From NCBI RefSeq assembly GCF_004564075.1, contig NZ_CP038256.1, positions 2,728,001-2,792,000 on the forward strand: a DNA stretch of 64,000 nt. Direction: 5' to 3'. Position numbers and translations under genes: made by a program. Shown in pieces: positions 35,060 through 44,252 of this stretch (positions are counted from its first letter, which is position 1; each line of letters opens with the position of its first letter). This stretch comes from Microbacterium sediminis. GTDB lineage: Bacteria; Actinomycetota; Actinomycetes; Actinomycetales; Microbacteriaceae. The notes beneath the pieces are model-generated. The model saw only the letters and a program-made list of their open reading frames with translations. It was not told the DNA's origin and made no database searches.

Positions 35060-37823
35060 CCACGCGGTAGTCCGACCCGGGCTGCACCGCGAAGTCGATC
35101 GCCCCGGTGACGGGATCGACCGTGTGCGGCACCGCGCCGCCCGCGTCGTCGATCGCCCGCACCTCGCCGGCGTCCGGGTCGGCCTCGACGGTGATCGTGG
35201 AGGTCGACTCGCCGTCCGCGGCGGTGTAGCGGTACTCCGCCCCGGCCGGCGCGACGGGGAACACCTGGGCGTGCACCGCGTCGCCGACCTGATGGACGAC
35301 GATGCCGCTGCCACCCACGAACGCCGGGATCTTCCCGAACGGCTGCTCGCGATCCTCCAGCGTGACCGGTCCCGTGAACCGCTCGCCCGTCTCGATGTCC
35401 ATCCACTCGCCCTCGGGCAGGTACACGTCACGCGCCGTGGCCGTCGTGGCGTCGCTGCCGTAGAGCGGTGCGACCAGCAACGAGGGGCCGACCATCCACT
35501 CGTACTGCTTCGCCTCGGCCGAGACGAGCCCGTACGTGGCGGGGTCGTCGGGGAACGCGATCGGCAGCGGGGTCGCCGTCGACGGGTACCCGCTCTCGAA
35601 CGAGGCGATCGCCTCGGAGTAGAGGTACGGCTGGTACTCGGCGTGCCACTGCGCGGCCTTGACCGTCGCCGCCACGAGCGAGGCGTCGCTCATCACCCAC
35701 GGCTCGTTCCCGAACGACATCGAGGGCGACATCGCGGCGAACATCGCGTTGCGGGCGAGGAAGCGCTGCTTGTCGGCGTTGGTGGCCAGATCGGGCATCA
35801 TGCGCCCGCCGACGATGTCGGGGTAGAAGTTCGGCTGGCCGCTCGTCGCGTAGGCGAGCCCGTTGATCGCGGTGCGGTCGCGGTCCGCCGGGCCGTGGTT
35901 GTAGTCGGTGTCGTTGATCCGCAGGATCGATCCGCCCACGGAGTAGGCGCTGTTGCGCACCATCACGAGGTTGCCGTCCTCGGCGAGCGCCTCGTTGACC
36001 GGGTTCACCAGGTCGTTGCGGGGGAACCCGTTGGCCGTGGCGTTGAACATGTGGTCCTCCTTGAAGCCGTCGGCCTCCCACGCGCGGGAGTTCTCGACGA
36101 ACCAGGCGACCGCCTCGGGATTGTCGGGGTCGAGCAGGTAGACCCGGCCCGCGGGGAACGAGATGGTCGAGAAGGTCCGCGGCGAGCCGTCGGCGTCGGC
36201 GATCAGGTAGCCCTTCTCGATCGCCTCCGTCACCCACGGGCCGTCCTTGGCCGGATCGTACGTGCCGCCGTCCTCGGGCAGCGCCGGGAACGACTGCCGC
36301 AGCCCCAGGATGAGGGCGATGTCGTTGTCGGCGAAGAACTGCTTGTACGCCGCGGGATCCGGGTACTTCTCGCCCCACATGCCGAAGCTCGAGGTCGTGC
36401 CCTGCTGCGTGCCGACGTACGGCCAGAACCCCGATCCGGTCACGGCCCACGAGATCGGGAAGCCGCGCTCGAGGTACTCGGCCACCGACGCGGTGATCGT
36501 GGCCTGGTTGGTGTTGTACCCCAGCGCGCCGTACGACTCGTAGCCGACGCCGAAGAACGCATAGTCCGGCCGCGCGTCCGCGTAGCCGGCGTCGTGTCGG
36601 GCGTCGCGATAGGCGGCGTAGATCGTCTCCATGTCGCCGAAGAAGTAGTCGATGTCCAGGGCCGTGGCGGCGTTCGCCCCGAGGAGGGTGGCGTCGTCGT
36701 CGATCTGGATCGCCTGGCTGCCGTCCCAGAACGCCACCTGCGCGAACCGCCGGTCGGGGAACACCGTGAAGTTCGAGACGAATCGCTGCTCGGTGGTGCC
36801 GTCGGCGTTCTGGGCGTAGTAGTCCAGCGCCTTCGTGCCGTACACGTCGAGGTCGCCGCTCCAGCCGCCGAGGTCGCCCAGGCCGTAGGCGGGTGCCTGG
36901 CCGCCGGCGAGCTGGCCGCGCAGGTAGGCCGGGCGGTCGTCGTGCGGGGCGAGCCGGAGCGTCACGCGATCGGCGTGCACCGTCACCTCGGGATCGGCGG
37001 TGCGCCCGTCCGAGAACAGCACCTCGAACGTCGGGCCGTCCGCATCGGCGCCGACGAGGGTCGCGGCGACGGCCTCGCACAGCTCGGCGGGGTCGCCCCC
37101 GAGCAGCAGTCCCGTGTCGGCGTGCGCGCGCGCCACCAGCTCGTCGCCGCTCTTGAGCGCATACCGGGCGCGATCGCGGTCGAGCTCCCAGGCCCAGTCG
37201 TCGGCCTGCACCCGCACGACCGTGCCGTGCTGCACGAGACGGTAGCCGTCGAACACCTGCGTGGGCGCGTTGCTGCGCTCCACCGGCGCCGTCACGCTTC
37301 CGCACGCGGGCCCGAGCGGCACGAGCCGCACGGCGTCGGCGCGGGTGATGGCCCCGAGCGAGGGCGCGGTCACCGCCGAGCCGTCGCTCGCGGTGACGGT
37401 GAGGGCGAGCTCGGCGCCCGCCTCCAGCTCGACGGTGCCCAGCCGATTCCAGCGCGAGCCGTTCGCGGTCTGGTCGACGACCACGGGCTCGCCCTCCTGA
37501 CCGGTCCAGGCGTATCGCACCCGCTTGCCGTTGTCGACGCTGCTCGTGTAATACGTCTCCACGCCGTAGCGCCCGGCCTCGGGCACCGTGATCACCCATG
37601 TCGCGGTGTCTCCCGCCGTGCGGGTGAAGCGCGGGCGGACGCCGTCATAGCTGGGATCGCGCGCGGTCGACCACGAGCCGACCTCGCTGTAGCCGGGCGA
37701 CTGGGTGGTGGCGACGATCGGCTCGGCGTCGTCGGCCTGCGACGGCGCCGCGATGCCGAGGCTGAGCGCCAAGGCGAGCGCGGCCGCCGCGGCGATGCGG
37801 GAGCGGAGGGTTCTGGTGGTCAT
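35049..37823 (-). CDS. secreted GH31-like glycoside hydrolase with golvesin-type domain
   Basis: A 924-aa exported protein. The signal peptide ends near residue 30 (SLGIAAPSQA). Residues 35-160 resemble the golvesin C-terminal/carbohydrate-binding-like beta domain (YSEVGSWSTARDPSYDG, ADAVRLVP). The catalytic part follows the GH31 order: YGLGDLGGW, the PDYAFFGVGYESYG barrel start, a nucleophile block DGFKEDHMF (Asp590) and an acid/base block LRINDTD (Asp638), then FYPDIVGG. The nucleophile block lacks the usual trailing Asn-Glu. It probably hydrolyses an alpha-linked glycan outside the cell. The frame is open far upstream, but that is antisense to nothing useful; ATG 37823 begins the signal peptide. 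Confidence 0.85.
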   Translation of the reverse strand: MTTRTLRSRIAAAAALALALSLGIAAPSQADDAEPIVATTQSPGYSEVGSWSTARDPSYDGVRPRFTRTAGDTATWVITVPEAGRYGVETYYTSSVDNGKRVRYAWTGQEGEPVVVDQTANGSRWNRLGTVELEAGAELALTVTASDGSAVTAPSLGAITRADAVRLVPLGPACGSVTAPVERSNAPTQVFDGYRLVQHGTVVRVQADDWAWELDRDRARYALKSGDELVARAHADTGLLLGGDPAELCEAVAATLVGADADGPTFEVLFSDGRTADPEVTVHADRVTLRLAPHDDRPAYLRGQLAGGQAPAYGLGDLGGWSGDLDVYGTKALDYYAQNADGTTEQRFVSNFTVFPDRRFAQVAFWDGSQAIQIDDDATLLGANAATALDIDYFFGDMETIYAAYRDARHDAGYADARPDYAFFGVGYESYGALGYNTNQATITASVAEYLERGFPISWAVTGSGFWPYVGTQQGTTSSFGMWGEKYPDPAAYKQFFADNDIALILGLRQSFPALPEDGGTYDPAKDGPWVTEAIEKGYLIADADGSPRTFSTISFPAGRVYLLDPDNPEAVAWFVENSRAWEADGFKEDHMFNATANGFPRNDLVNPVNEALAEDGNLVMVRNSAYSVGGSILRINDTDYNHGPADRDRTAINGLAYATSGQPNFYPDIVGGRMMPDLATNADKQRFLARNAMFAAMSPSMSFGNEPWVMSDASLVAATVKAAQWHAEYQPYLYSEAIASFESGYPSTATPLPIAFPDDPATYGLVSAEAKQYEWMVGPSLLVAPLYGSDATTATARDVYLPEGEWMDIETGERFTGPVTLEDREQPFGKIPAFVGGSGIVVHQVGDAVHAQVFPVAPAGAEYRYTAADGESTSTITVEADPDAGEVRAIDDAGGAVPHTVDPVTGAIDFAVQPGSDYRVVSA

Positions 37824-37855
37824 GCGATCACGTCCTTGTGATGCGGGGCGGCCGG

Positions 37856-40129
37856 TCAGGGCCGCGGTGGGGTCTCGTAGGCGCGGAACGCGTAGACCCG
37901 CGCCTGGGCGGCGCCGTTGGTGGCGCGGACGCTCAGGCGAAGGGCCCGCGTCGTGATGCTCGGAAATCGGTGCACGCGGTGGCGCCGGCGGTTGCCGGTG
38001 ACGGCGGCGACCTCGCGCCACGCGCCGGACTCGTCGAGGGCCTCGATCGCGTAGTCCCGCACGAGCTCCGGGAACACGCGATCGGGCGTGCGATGGTGGT
38101 GCAGCGTGTTCAGCTCCACGTCGAGGTCGTCGTCGAACACGACGCGCACCTCCGACACGGCCCGCTCCGCGGGCCAGTCCAGCCGCAGCCAGGGCGCGCG
38201 GTCGTCGGCGCGCGAGGCCCACAGGTTCGGGCCGCCGTAGTACCGCTGATAGCCCCCGACGGCCCGCGCCGCCGCGAAGGCCGCGGTCTCGGGCGTGATG
38301 CGGGCGCGCAGGGTGCGGCCGCGGAGCGGGATCGCCGGCCAGGCGATCACGGCCTCCGACTGGTCGACGGCCACGTTCACGTCGCCGTCGGCCTCGGCCC
38401 GCCGCACGAGCGTGAGCATGCCGGGCACCTGCGCGGCCTGCAGGTGCACGTCGATCGCCTCGTCGGCGGCGAGGGTGACCACCACGCTCTCGGGCTCGGC
38501 CGGCGCCCACTCCAGCGGCAGCCGGACCCACTGCGGCTCGGCCGCCGCGGTCACGGGCACCCGGACGATGCGGCGGTGGTCGACCGGCACCGCGTTCTGG
38601 GGGCGCCCGGTGGTCCACAGCGAGGCCTCCACGACGGTGTCGGCGCGCACGGTGAGCAGCACCTCCACGGCGTCGATCCGCGGGTCCACCGGCAGCAGCA
38701 GCCCCACCTCGGCGTCCAGCCGCAGCGGCGACGTCGCGGAGCCGGGCTCGAACTCGGCCGCGTCGATCGATGTCGCCTCGCTCGACGCCGTCACGGTGGC
38801 GGCGCGGGCGAGGTCCAGCGGATCGGTGTTGCGCACCCCGAACACCCCGGCGTCCTGCCGCAGCAGCAGCTGCCGCAGCCGGTCGGCGTGGTGGGTCGCG
38901 ATCTCGCGCGGCCGCACCCCGAGCTCGAGCGCCAGGGCGGCGCCGGTGCCGGCGGCCTCGCCCCCGAGCCCGCAGGTGGCCATCACGCGCGACGAGCCGA
39001 AGGCCACGTGCGTGGCCGAGATGTCGCGCCCGGCCATGAGCATGTTGGCCACGTTCCGGGAGTAGTAGCTGCGGAACGGGATCCCGTAGATCCCGTCGGA
39101 GTAGCGCTGCAGCGCCCCCGCCTCGGTGGAGTACATGCCCTCCACCGGGTGCAGGTCGATCGACCACCCCCCGAACGCGACGGCGTCGGGGAAGTCGACC
39201 TGTCCGAGGATGTCGTTCTGGCTCAGCACGTGATCGCCCAGGAAGCGGCGGTACTCCCGCTTGCCCGGGATCGCCCCGACCCACTCGAGGTCGAGGGTGT
39301 CGGCCTCGAACTGCCCCGAGTTCTTGATGTAGTCCCAGATCCCGAAGATCACGCCGCGCAGCTCGTCGCGGATGCGCTCGTTGTCGTCGACGATGTCGAG
39401 CTCGCCGCCCCACTCGATCCACCAGTAGTGAGCGCCCGAGTCGCCGCTGCGCAGGATGCGCGAGGTGGGGATCGGGGTGTCGCGGATGTCGATCGCCGAG
39501 TCCGGCGCCACGTACTCCACCGGCCGGCCGCGATCGGCCGTGTAGAAGAGGATCGTCGAGCCCAGGAACTCCCGATCGGCCACCTCCGGCGCCCACTCCT
39601 CGCCGTGCTCGTCGCGCGCCTCGCGGCCCAGGCGATAGTCGGCGCCCGCGAGGTGGCCGATCAGGCCGTCGCCCGTGCAGTCCAGCACGTACGGGCTGCG
39701 GAACTCGCTCCAGATCTCCGACCCCATCGTCCAGCCCCGCACGCTGCGGATGATCCGCTCCCCGTCGACGTCGGCGGCGTCCACCTCGCGCACGTCGGTG
39801 TTGAGGAAGAGACGGATGTTCGGCTCCGCGCGCACGGCGTCCCAGACCACCTCGTCCCACAGGATCGGGTTGCCCTCGGGATTGCGGTACTGGTTCTCGA
39901 CGTACAGCTCGCCGACGATGCCCGTCTCGCGTGCGAAGCGCTGCACACCGTGGGCGGTCGCGCCGCACACCCAGACCCGCACCTCCGACGAGGAGTTCCC
40001 GCCCAGCACCGGCCGGTTGTTGATCAGCGCGACCCGCTTGCCCAGGCGTGCCGCGCTGATCGCGGCGCACACCCCCGCGAGTCCGCCGCCCACCACCGTG
40101 ATGTCGGAGTCGATCGTCTGAGAGCGCAT
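37856..40129 (-). CDS. FAD-dependent oxidoreductase (FAD_oxidored family) with beta-sandwich C-terminus
   Basis: A 757-aa flavoprotein. The FAD loop VVGGGLAGVCAAI is at residues 12-24, followed by RPVLGGNSSSEVRVW. YVLDCTGDGLIGHLAGADYR and MLMAGRDISATHVAFGSSR close the FAD domain. About 300 C-terminal residues form galactose-binding-like beta sandwiches, such as RLSVRATNGAAQARVYAFRAY. No signal peptide is seen. Members of this family are often mis-named xanthan lyase; the chemistry is unknown, but it may oxidise a sugar or dehydrate a glycan fragment. It lies 32 bp upstream of the GH31-like gene and 37 bp downstream of the sugar-binding protein gene. Confidence 0.85.
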   Translation of the reverse strand: MRSQTIDSDITVVGGGLAGVCAAISAARLGKRVALINNRPVLGGNSSSEVRVWVCGATAHGVQRFARETGIVGELYVENQYRNPEGNPILWDEVVWDAVRAEPNIRLFLNTDVREVDAADVDGERIIRSVRGWTMGSEIWSEFRSPYVLDCTGDGLIGHLAGADYRLGREARDEHGEEWAPEVADREFLGSTILFYTADRGRPVEYVAPDSAIDIRDTPIPTSRILRSGDSGAHYWWIEWGGELDIVDDNERIRDELRGVIFGIWDYIKNSGQFEADTLDLEWVGAIPGKREYRRFLGDHVLSQNDILGQVDFPDAVAFGGWSIDLHPVEGMYSTEAGALQRYSDGIYGIPFRSYYSRNVANMLMAGRDISATHVAFGSSRVMATCGLGGEAAGTGAALALELGVRPREIATHHADRLRQLLLRQDAGVFGVRNTDPLDLARAATVTASSEATSIDAAEFEPGSATSPLRLDAEVGLLLPVDPRIDAVEVLLTVRADTVVEASLWTTGRPQNAVPVDHRRIVRVPVTAAAEPQWVRLPLEWAPAEPESVVVTLAADEAIDVHLQAAQVPGMLTLVRRAEADGDVNVAVDQSEAVIAWPAIPLRGRTLRARITPETAAFAAARAVGGYQRYYGGPNLWASRADDRAPWLRLDWPAERAVSEVRVVFDDDLDVELNTLHHHRTPDRVFPELVRDYAIEALDESGAWREVAAVTGNRRRHRVHRFPSITTRALRLSVRATNGAAQARVYAFRAYETPPRP

Positions 40130-40166
40130 GCCGTCCTTCGTGTCGGGGATCAGGGTGGGGGAGGCG

Positions 40167-41459
40167 TCAGAGCATGCCGGCGATCGTCGACTTCGCCTCG
40201 GCGAGCGCGTCGGCGGGGCTGGCGTCGCCGATCAGCACCGCCTGCACGTTCTCGGCGATCGCGGTCTCCATCTGGGCGTAGTTGACGTACCCCCAGAACG
40301 GGTTCTTCGTCGCCGTGGCCGTGATCCGCTCCGCGAACTCGCTGTTGAACCGGTCGGCGCCCACCGCCTCGGACTGCAGGCCGGACTCGGTCGCGGGCGG
40401 AAGCGAGAGCGCCTCGAAGTAGGCGGCGGTCTGCTCGTCGTCGCTCGTGAGCCACTGGGCGAACTCGGCCGCGGTGCCCTCGCCGTCGCCGCTGACCACG
40501 CAGACGGCGTGGCCCCACAGCGTCGCGACGGGTGCGTCGCCGGTGCGGGCCACGGGGCGCGCGATCGGCACCATCTTGTCGACGATGGCCGGGTCGGTGG
40601 CCGCGCTGCGCACCGCCGAGACGCCCACCGGGGCGTCGTCGTAGAGGGCGGCGGCCTCCTGCGCGAACAGGTTGCGGGCCGCGAAGCGGTCGACGTCGGG
40701 CGCGATCAGCCCCTCGTCGAACAGCTTCTTGTACCACTCGACGGCCTTCACCGAGGCCTCGTCGCCGATCTCGACGGAGTCGCCCTCGACGAGCGGCGAG
40801 CCGAAGGTCTGCATCCACATGAGGATGTCCTTGAGCTGAGCGGCGGCGGTCGCGGCGGCGTACGGCGTCACGCCGATGCCCTTGAGCGCGCGCAGCCCCT
40901 CCTCGAACTCCTCGATCGACGCCGGCTCGAGCGACGCGCCCGCGCGGTCGAACAGCTCGGCGTTGCCGATGAGGCCGATCGCGCCGATCGTCCAGGGCAG
41001 GCCGTACTGCACGTCGTCGAGGCGGCCCGCGGCGAGGGCGGCGTCGGTGTAGCCGCGCCCCTCGGCGAGCGGCCCGAGGTCCGCCAGCTTGCCGAGGGCG
41101 GCGAGGGCGGCCAGCCAGGCGACGTCGACCTGCACGGCGCCGGCGAACTGTCCGCCGCGCACCTGCAGCGTGAGCTGGTTGAGGTACTCGTTGTACGGGA
41201 AGGTGACCGTCTCGACGGAGACGCCCTTGTCCCCGGCGAACGCGTCGATCGCCGCCTGGACGGTCGCCTTGGGGGCCTCCTCCGAGAGGCTCCACGAGGC
41301 GAACGAGAAGTCGGTGGCCTCGCCGCCGACGTCGGGGGTGCCCGCGCCGCCGGTGGCGGGGCCGGTCGTGGAGCAGCCCGCGATCGCGAACAGCGATGCG
41401 CTGCCGAGGCCGATCGCCGAGAACCGCAGAAGGTCCCGGCGCGTGAGGTGGTGGGTCAT
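40167..41459 (-). CDS. ABC sugar transporter substrate-binding lipoprotein
   Basis: A 430-aa extracellular solute-binding protein, family 1. The N-terminus combines a twin-arginine motif (TRRDLLRF, Arg7-Arg8) with a lipobox (AIAGC, Cys29), so it is probably a Tat-exported lipoprotein. The mature part begins with a Gly/Thr linker and has the typical two-lobe pattern (ASWSLSEEAPKATVQAAIDAF, VDVAWLAALAALGKL, WGHAVCVVSGDGEGTAAEFAQWL). It captures an oligosaccharide for the two permeases encoded upstream in the transcript. ATG 41459 is preceded by GAAGGAGAATC. Confidence 0.92.
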   Translation of the reverse strand: MTHHLTRRDLLRFSAIGLGSASLFAIAGCSTTGPATGGAGTPDVGGEATDFSFASWSLSEEAPKATVQAAIDAFAGDKGVSVETVTFPYNEYLNQLTLQVRGGQFAGAVQVDVAWLAALAALGKLADLGPLAEGRGYTDAALAAGRLDDVQYGLPWTIGAIGLIGNAELFDRAGASLEPASIEEFEEGLRALKGIGVTPYAAATAAAQLKDILMWMQTFGSPLVEGDSVEIGDEASVKAVEWYKKLFDEGLIAPDVDRFAARNLFAQEAAALYDDAPVGVSAVRSAATDPAIVDKMVPIARPVARTGDAPVATLWGHAVCVVSGDGEGTAAEFAQWLTSDDEQTAAYFEALSLPPATESGLQSEAVGADRFNSEFAERITATATKNPFWGYVNYAQMETAIAENVQAVLIGDASPADALAEAKSTIAGML

Positions 41460-41496
41460 GATTCTCCTTCGAATCGGGGTGTCGAGTGAACGGCTG

Positions 41497-42396
41497 TCAG
41501 CCCTTGATGGCGCCGGCGGTGATCCCGCCGACGAGGTACCGCTGCAGGAACATGAACGCGGCGGCCACGGGGATCGAGACCAGGAGCGAGGCCGCCATGA
41601 GCTCCGGCCAGGCCGTATTGGCCTCGCTGATGTAGGTGTTGACGAGGCCGGGCGGCAGCGTCATGTACTCGGGGCCGGCGAGCGTGAGGGCGAAGATGAA
41701 GTCGTTCCAGCCGCGGACGAAGGCGAACAGGCCGCTGGCCACGAGGCCCGGCGCCGCCAGCGGCATGATCACGGAGTGGAAGATGCGCCACGGCCCGGCG
41801 CCGTCGATGCGGGCGGCCTCGATGAGGTCGTCGGGCAGCGCGTCGAAGAAGCCCTTCAGCATCCACACGCAGAGGGGCAGCGTGAAGGTCGTGAACGAGA
41901 CGATCAGCGCCACGTAGCTGTTCAGCAGCCCGAACTGGGCGAACACGAGGTAGAGGGTGATGAGCAGCAGCGCCTGCGGGAACATCTGGCTCGACAGCAC
42001 GAAGTACATCAGCGACGTGCGGCCGCGGAAGCGGTACTTCGAGAAGGCGTAGCCCATGTACATCGACACCACGACCGACAGCACGGCCGTGATCACCGAC
42101 ACGATGATGCTGTTGCGCAGGTAGCGGAACAGCTCGCTGCGCTGGAAGACGTCGGCGTAGTGCTCCCACGTCATCTCGGTGGGGAACAGCGGGGCGGGGA
42201 ACGTGAACACGGCGCTGTTGGGCGTGAGGGAGGTCGCCAGCAGCCAGTACACGGGCGCGAAGGCGAACAGTCCGATCACGACGAGCGTGATCCACAGCGC
42301 CCACCGCGGCCGCAGCGGGCGGCGGCGGCGCGACGGCGCGGGGCTCCCGGTGACGATCGCGTGCGTCGTGACCGGCTCGGCGGCGGTGATGGTCAT
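41497..42396 (-). CDS. ABC sugar transporter permease, MalG type
   Basis: A 299-aa inner-membrane permease with six helices. The EAA loop EAARIDGAGPWRIFHSVIMP, which docks on the ATPase, is at about residues 205-224. The N-terminal 35 residues are cytoplasmic and Arg/Pro-rich. ATG 42396 overlaps the stop of the upstream permease by four bases (ATGA). It is the second permease of the importer. No ATPase is in the operon, so a shared MsiK-like ATPase elsewhere is expected. Confidence 0.93.
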   Translation of the reverse strand: MTITAAEPVTTHAIVTGSPAPSRRRRPLRPRWALWITLVVIGLFAFAPVYWLLATSLTPNSAVFTFPAPLFPTEMTWEHYADVFQRSELFRYLRNSIIVSVITAVLSVVVSMYMGYAFSKYRFRGRTSLMYFVLSSQMFPQALLLITLYLVFAQFGLLNSYVALIVSFTTFTLPLCVWMLKGFFDALPDDLIEAARIDGAGPWRIFHSVIMPLAAPGLVASGLFAFVRGWNDFIFALTLAGPEYMTLPPGLVNTYISEANTAWPELMAASLLVSIPVAAAFMFLQRYLVGGITAGAIKG

Positions 42397-43307
42397 CGTG
42401 CCTCCCTTCGGGCGCCTCGTTCGCTGAGCGTGACGTACACCACGACCAGCACCGACAGCAGCACCATCCACAGCAGGCCGATCGCTCCCGCGCGGCCGAG
42501 GTCGAATCCGGCGAACGCCGCGTCGTACACGGCGGTCGCGAACGTGTTCGTCGTGCCGGCGGGGCCGCCGCCGGTGAGGACGAAGATCGTGTCGAAGTGC
42601 TGGAAGTTCCAGATGAACTCGAGCAGGATCACCAGGCCCGCCACGCCGCGGATGTGCGGCCACGTCACGGCGCGGAACCGGCGGATCGCGCCGGCGCCGT
42701 CGATCGCCGCGGCCTCGTGCAGCTCGTTCGGCACGGTCTGCAGCCCCGCCAGCAGCATCACCGCGACCCAGGGGAACGAGTTCCAGGTCTTGGCGATGAT
42801 GAGCGCGCCGCGGGCGGAGTCGGTCTGGAACAGCCAGGCGACCGGCCCGTCGAGGATTCCCGTGCTCACGAGGATCCCGTTGAGCACGCCGTAGTTGGCG
42901 TCGAAGATCCACGCCCACAGGAACGAGACGACGACGCCGGGGATGAGCCACGGGATGAGGAACGCCCCGCGGAAGAAGCGCTGGCCCGGGAAGCTCTGGT
43001 TGAGCACGAGCGCGAGCGCCAGGCCGATGACGAATGGGCCGATCGTCGAGCCCACGGTGAAGATCAGCGTCTGCCAGACGAGACGGAGGAAGTCGTGCTG
43101 CAGCACCTGTGCCACGTTGTCGAGTCCGACGAACGGCATCCCCGGGTAGAGCAGGCTCTCGTCGAAGAAGGCCGACAGCAGCGAGCGCACGAGGGGATAC
43201 AGCACGACCAGGCACAGCAGCACGAGCCCCGGCAGCAGCAGGAACGTCAGGAAGCTGCGCTCGGACAGCGGCATGCCAGGCCGGCTCCGGGTGGACTGCG
43301 TCGTCAT
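42393..43307 (-). CDS. ABC sugar transporter permease, MalF type
   Basis: A 304-aa inner-membrane permease with six helices and the EAA loop EAAAIDGAGAIRRFRAVTWP. The first helix is LLLPGLVLLCLVVLYPLV. It is the first gene of the carbohydrate operon (permease, permease, binding protein, FAD oxidoreductase, GH31-like). GAGGAATCC precedes the ATG at 43307. On the reverse strand TATAGT (43395-43390) is a good -10 and lies inside the IclR palindrome, so the operon should be repressed by the divergent IclR protein. Confidence 0.93.
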   Translation of the reverse strand: MTTQSTRSRPGMPLSERSFLTFLLLPGLVLLCLVVLYPLVRSLLSAFFDESLLYPGMPFVGLDNVAQVLQHDFLRLVWQTLIFTVGSTIGPFVIGLALALVLNQSFPGQRFFRGAFLIPWLIPGVVVSFLWAWIFDANYGVLNGILVSTGILDGPVAWLFQTDSARGALIIAKTWNSFPWVAVMLLAGLQTVPNELHEAAAIDGAGAIRRFRAVTWPHIRGVAGLVILLEFIWNFQHFDTIFVLTGGGPAGTTNTFATAVYDAAFAGFDLGRAGAIGLLWMVLLSVLVVVYVTLSERGARREAR

Positions 43308-43383
43308 GGATTCCTCACCGCGGCGATCAGCCTCGATCGGCGCTGAAGCTCAGCGTGCCCGCGCTCCGCCATTTTTGCAATGC

Positions 43384-43402
43384 CCATGCACTATATGCAT
43401 GG
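43384..43402. promoter_or_regulatory. IclR-type operator over divergent promoters
   Basis: CCATGCA-CTATA-TGCATGG has perfect 7-bp arms. It contains the leftward -10 TATAGT of the sugar operon and abuts the rightward -10 TATGGT (43405-43410) of the iclR-type gene. One protein bound here would block both promoters. A further half site TGCAATGC lies at 43376-43383. Confidence 0.75.
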
Positions 43403-43416
43403 CGTATGGTGTGGGC

Positions 43417-44193
43417 ATGGCGGTGGACAAGAGCACCAACCAGTCGGTCGAGAAGGCCCTCGCGCTCCTCGAGTGCTTCCAGGACGGCCGCGCGCGCCGC
43501 GTCGGCGAGCTCGCGGAGGACACGGGGATCGGCCAGTCGACGGTGTCGCGCCTGCTCGCCACGCTCGAGTCGGCGGGCATCGTGGAGCGCGACCCGAGCA
43601 GCTCCCTGTACTTCCTCGGATCGGAGCTGCTCACGCTCGCCGGCGTCGCCATCAACCGCCAGCCCGTGCACCGCGCGGCGCGCATGATCGCGCAGCAGCT
43701 GGCGGCCCGCCTCGAGCTCGGCGTGAACGTGGCGATCCTGCGCGGGGCGGAGCTCGTCTACCTGTGCAACTTCGAGGGGCGGCTGTCGCCGAAGTCGCAC
43801 ACGCTCATGGGGGAGCGCGTGCCGCTGCACGCCACGAGCATCGGCAAGGCGGTGCTGTCGGGCATGAGCCCCGCGGAGCGCGACGCCATCACCCCGCGGC
43901 TGCGCGCCTACACGACCGAGACGATCACCAACCGGCGCGATCTCGTGCGCGAGCTCTCCCTCGCCGCGCGCGAGGGCTACGCGACCGAGATCGAGGAGTT
44001 CGTGCTCGGCCGCGCCTCCGTGGCCGCGCCCATCCGCGACCGCAACGGCGTCGTCGTGGCCGCGATCTCGATCTCGGGCCCCCGCACGGTCGTCGATCTC
44101 GACACCCGCCGCGGCGAGCTCGGGCGCATCGCGGTGGAGGCCGCCGACCGCATCAGCACCGGCCTCGGCTTCCACGGGCCCGCCGGCCCGTAG
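43417..44193 (+). CDS. IclR family transcriptional regulator
   Basis: A 258-aa regulator. The N-terminal winged helix-turn-helix (KALALLECFQDGRARRVGELAE, then TGIGQSTVSRLLATLESAG) is followed by the IclR effector domain (LGVNVAILRGAELVYLCNFEG, HATSIGKAVLSGM, VAAPIRDRNGVVVAAISISGP). ATG 43417 has TATGGT six bases upstream, so it is leaderless; the longer reading from 43273 would run through the promoter. It is divergent from the sugar operon and probably represses it until a glycan-derived inducer binds. Confidence 0.92.
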   Translation: MAVDKSTNQSVEKALALLECFQDGRARRVGELAEDTGIGQSTVSRLLATLESAGIVERDPSSSLYFLGSELLTLAGVAINRQPVHRAARMIAQQLAARLELGVNVAILRGAELVYLCNFEGRLSPKSHTLMGERVPLHATSIGKAVLSGMSPAERDAITPRLRAYTTETITNRRDLVRELSLAAREGYATEIEEFVLGRASVAAPIRDRNGVVVAAISISGPRTVVDLDTRRGELGRIAVEAADRISTGLGFHGPAGP

Positions 44194-44252
44194 CCGGGTC
44201 GGGCAGGAGTACCCATACCTCGGGTCGCCGCCTTCGTCCTACTGTCATCGGC

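Noticed and set aside
35049..40070. One 1673-codon open frame on the minus strand
   Set aside because: Only 35049-37823 is coding (GH31-like, with its own signal peptide and start). The upstream part is an antisense or out-of-frame reading of the FAD oxidoreductase gene.
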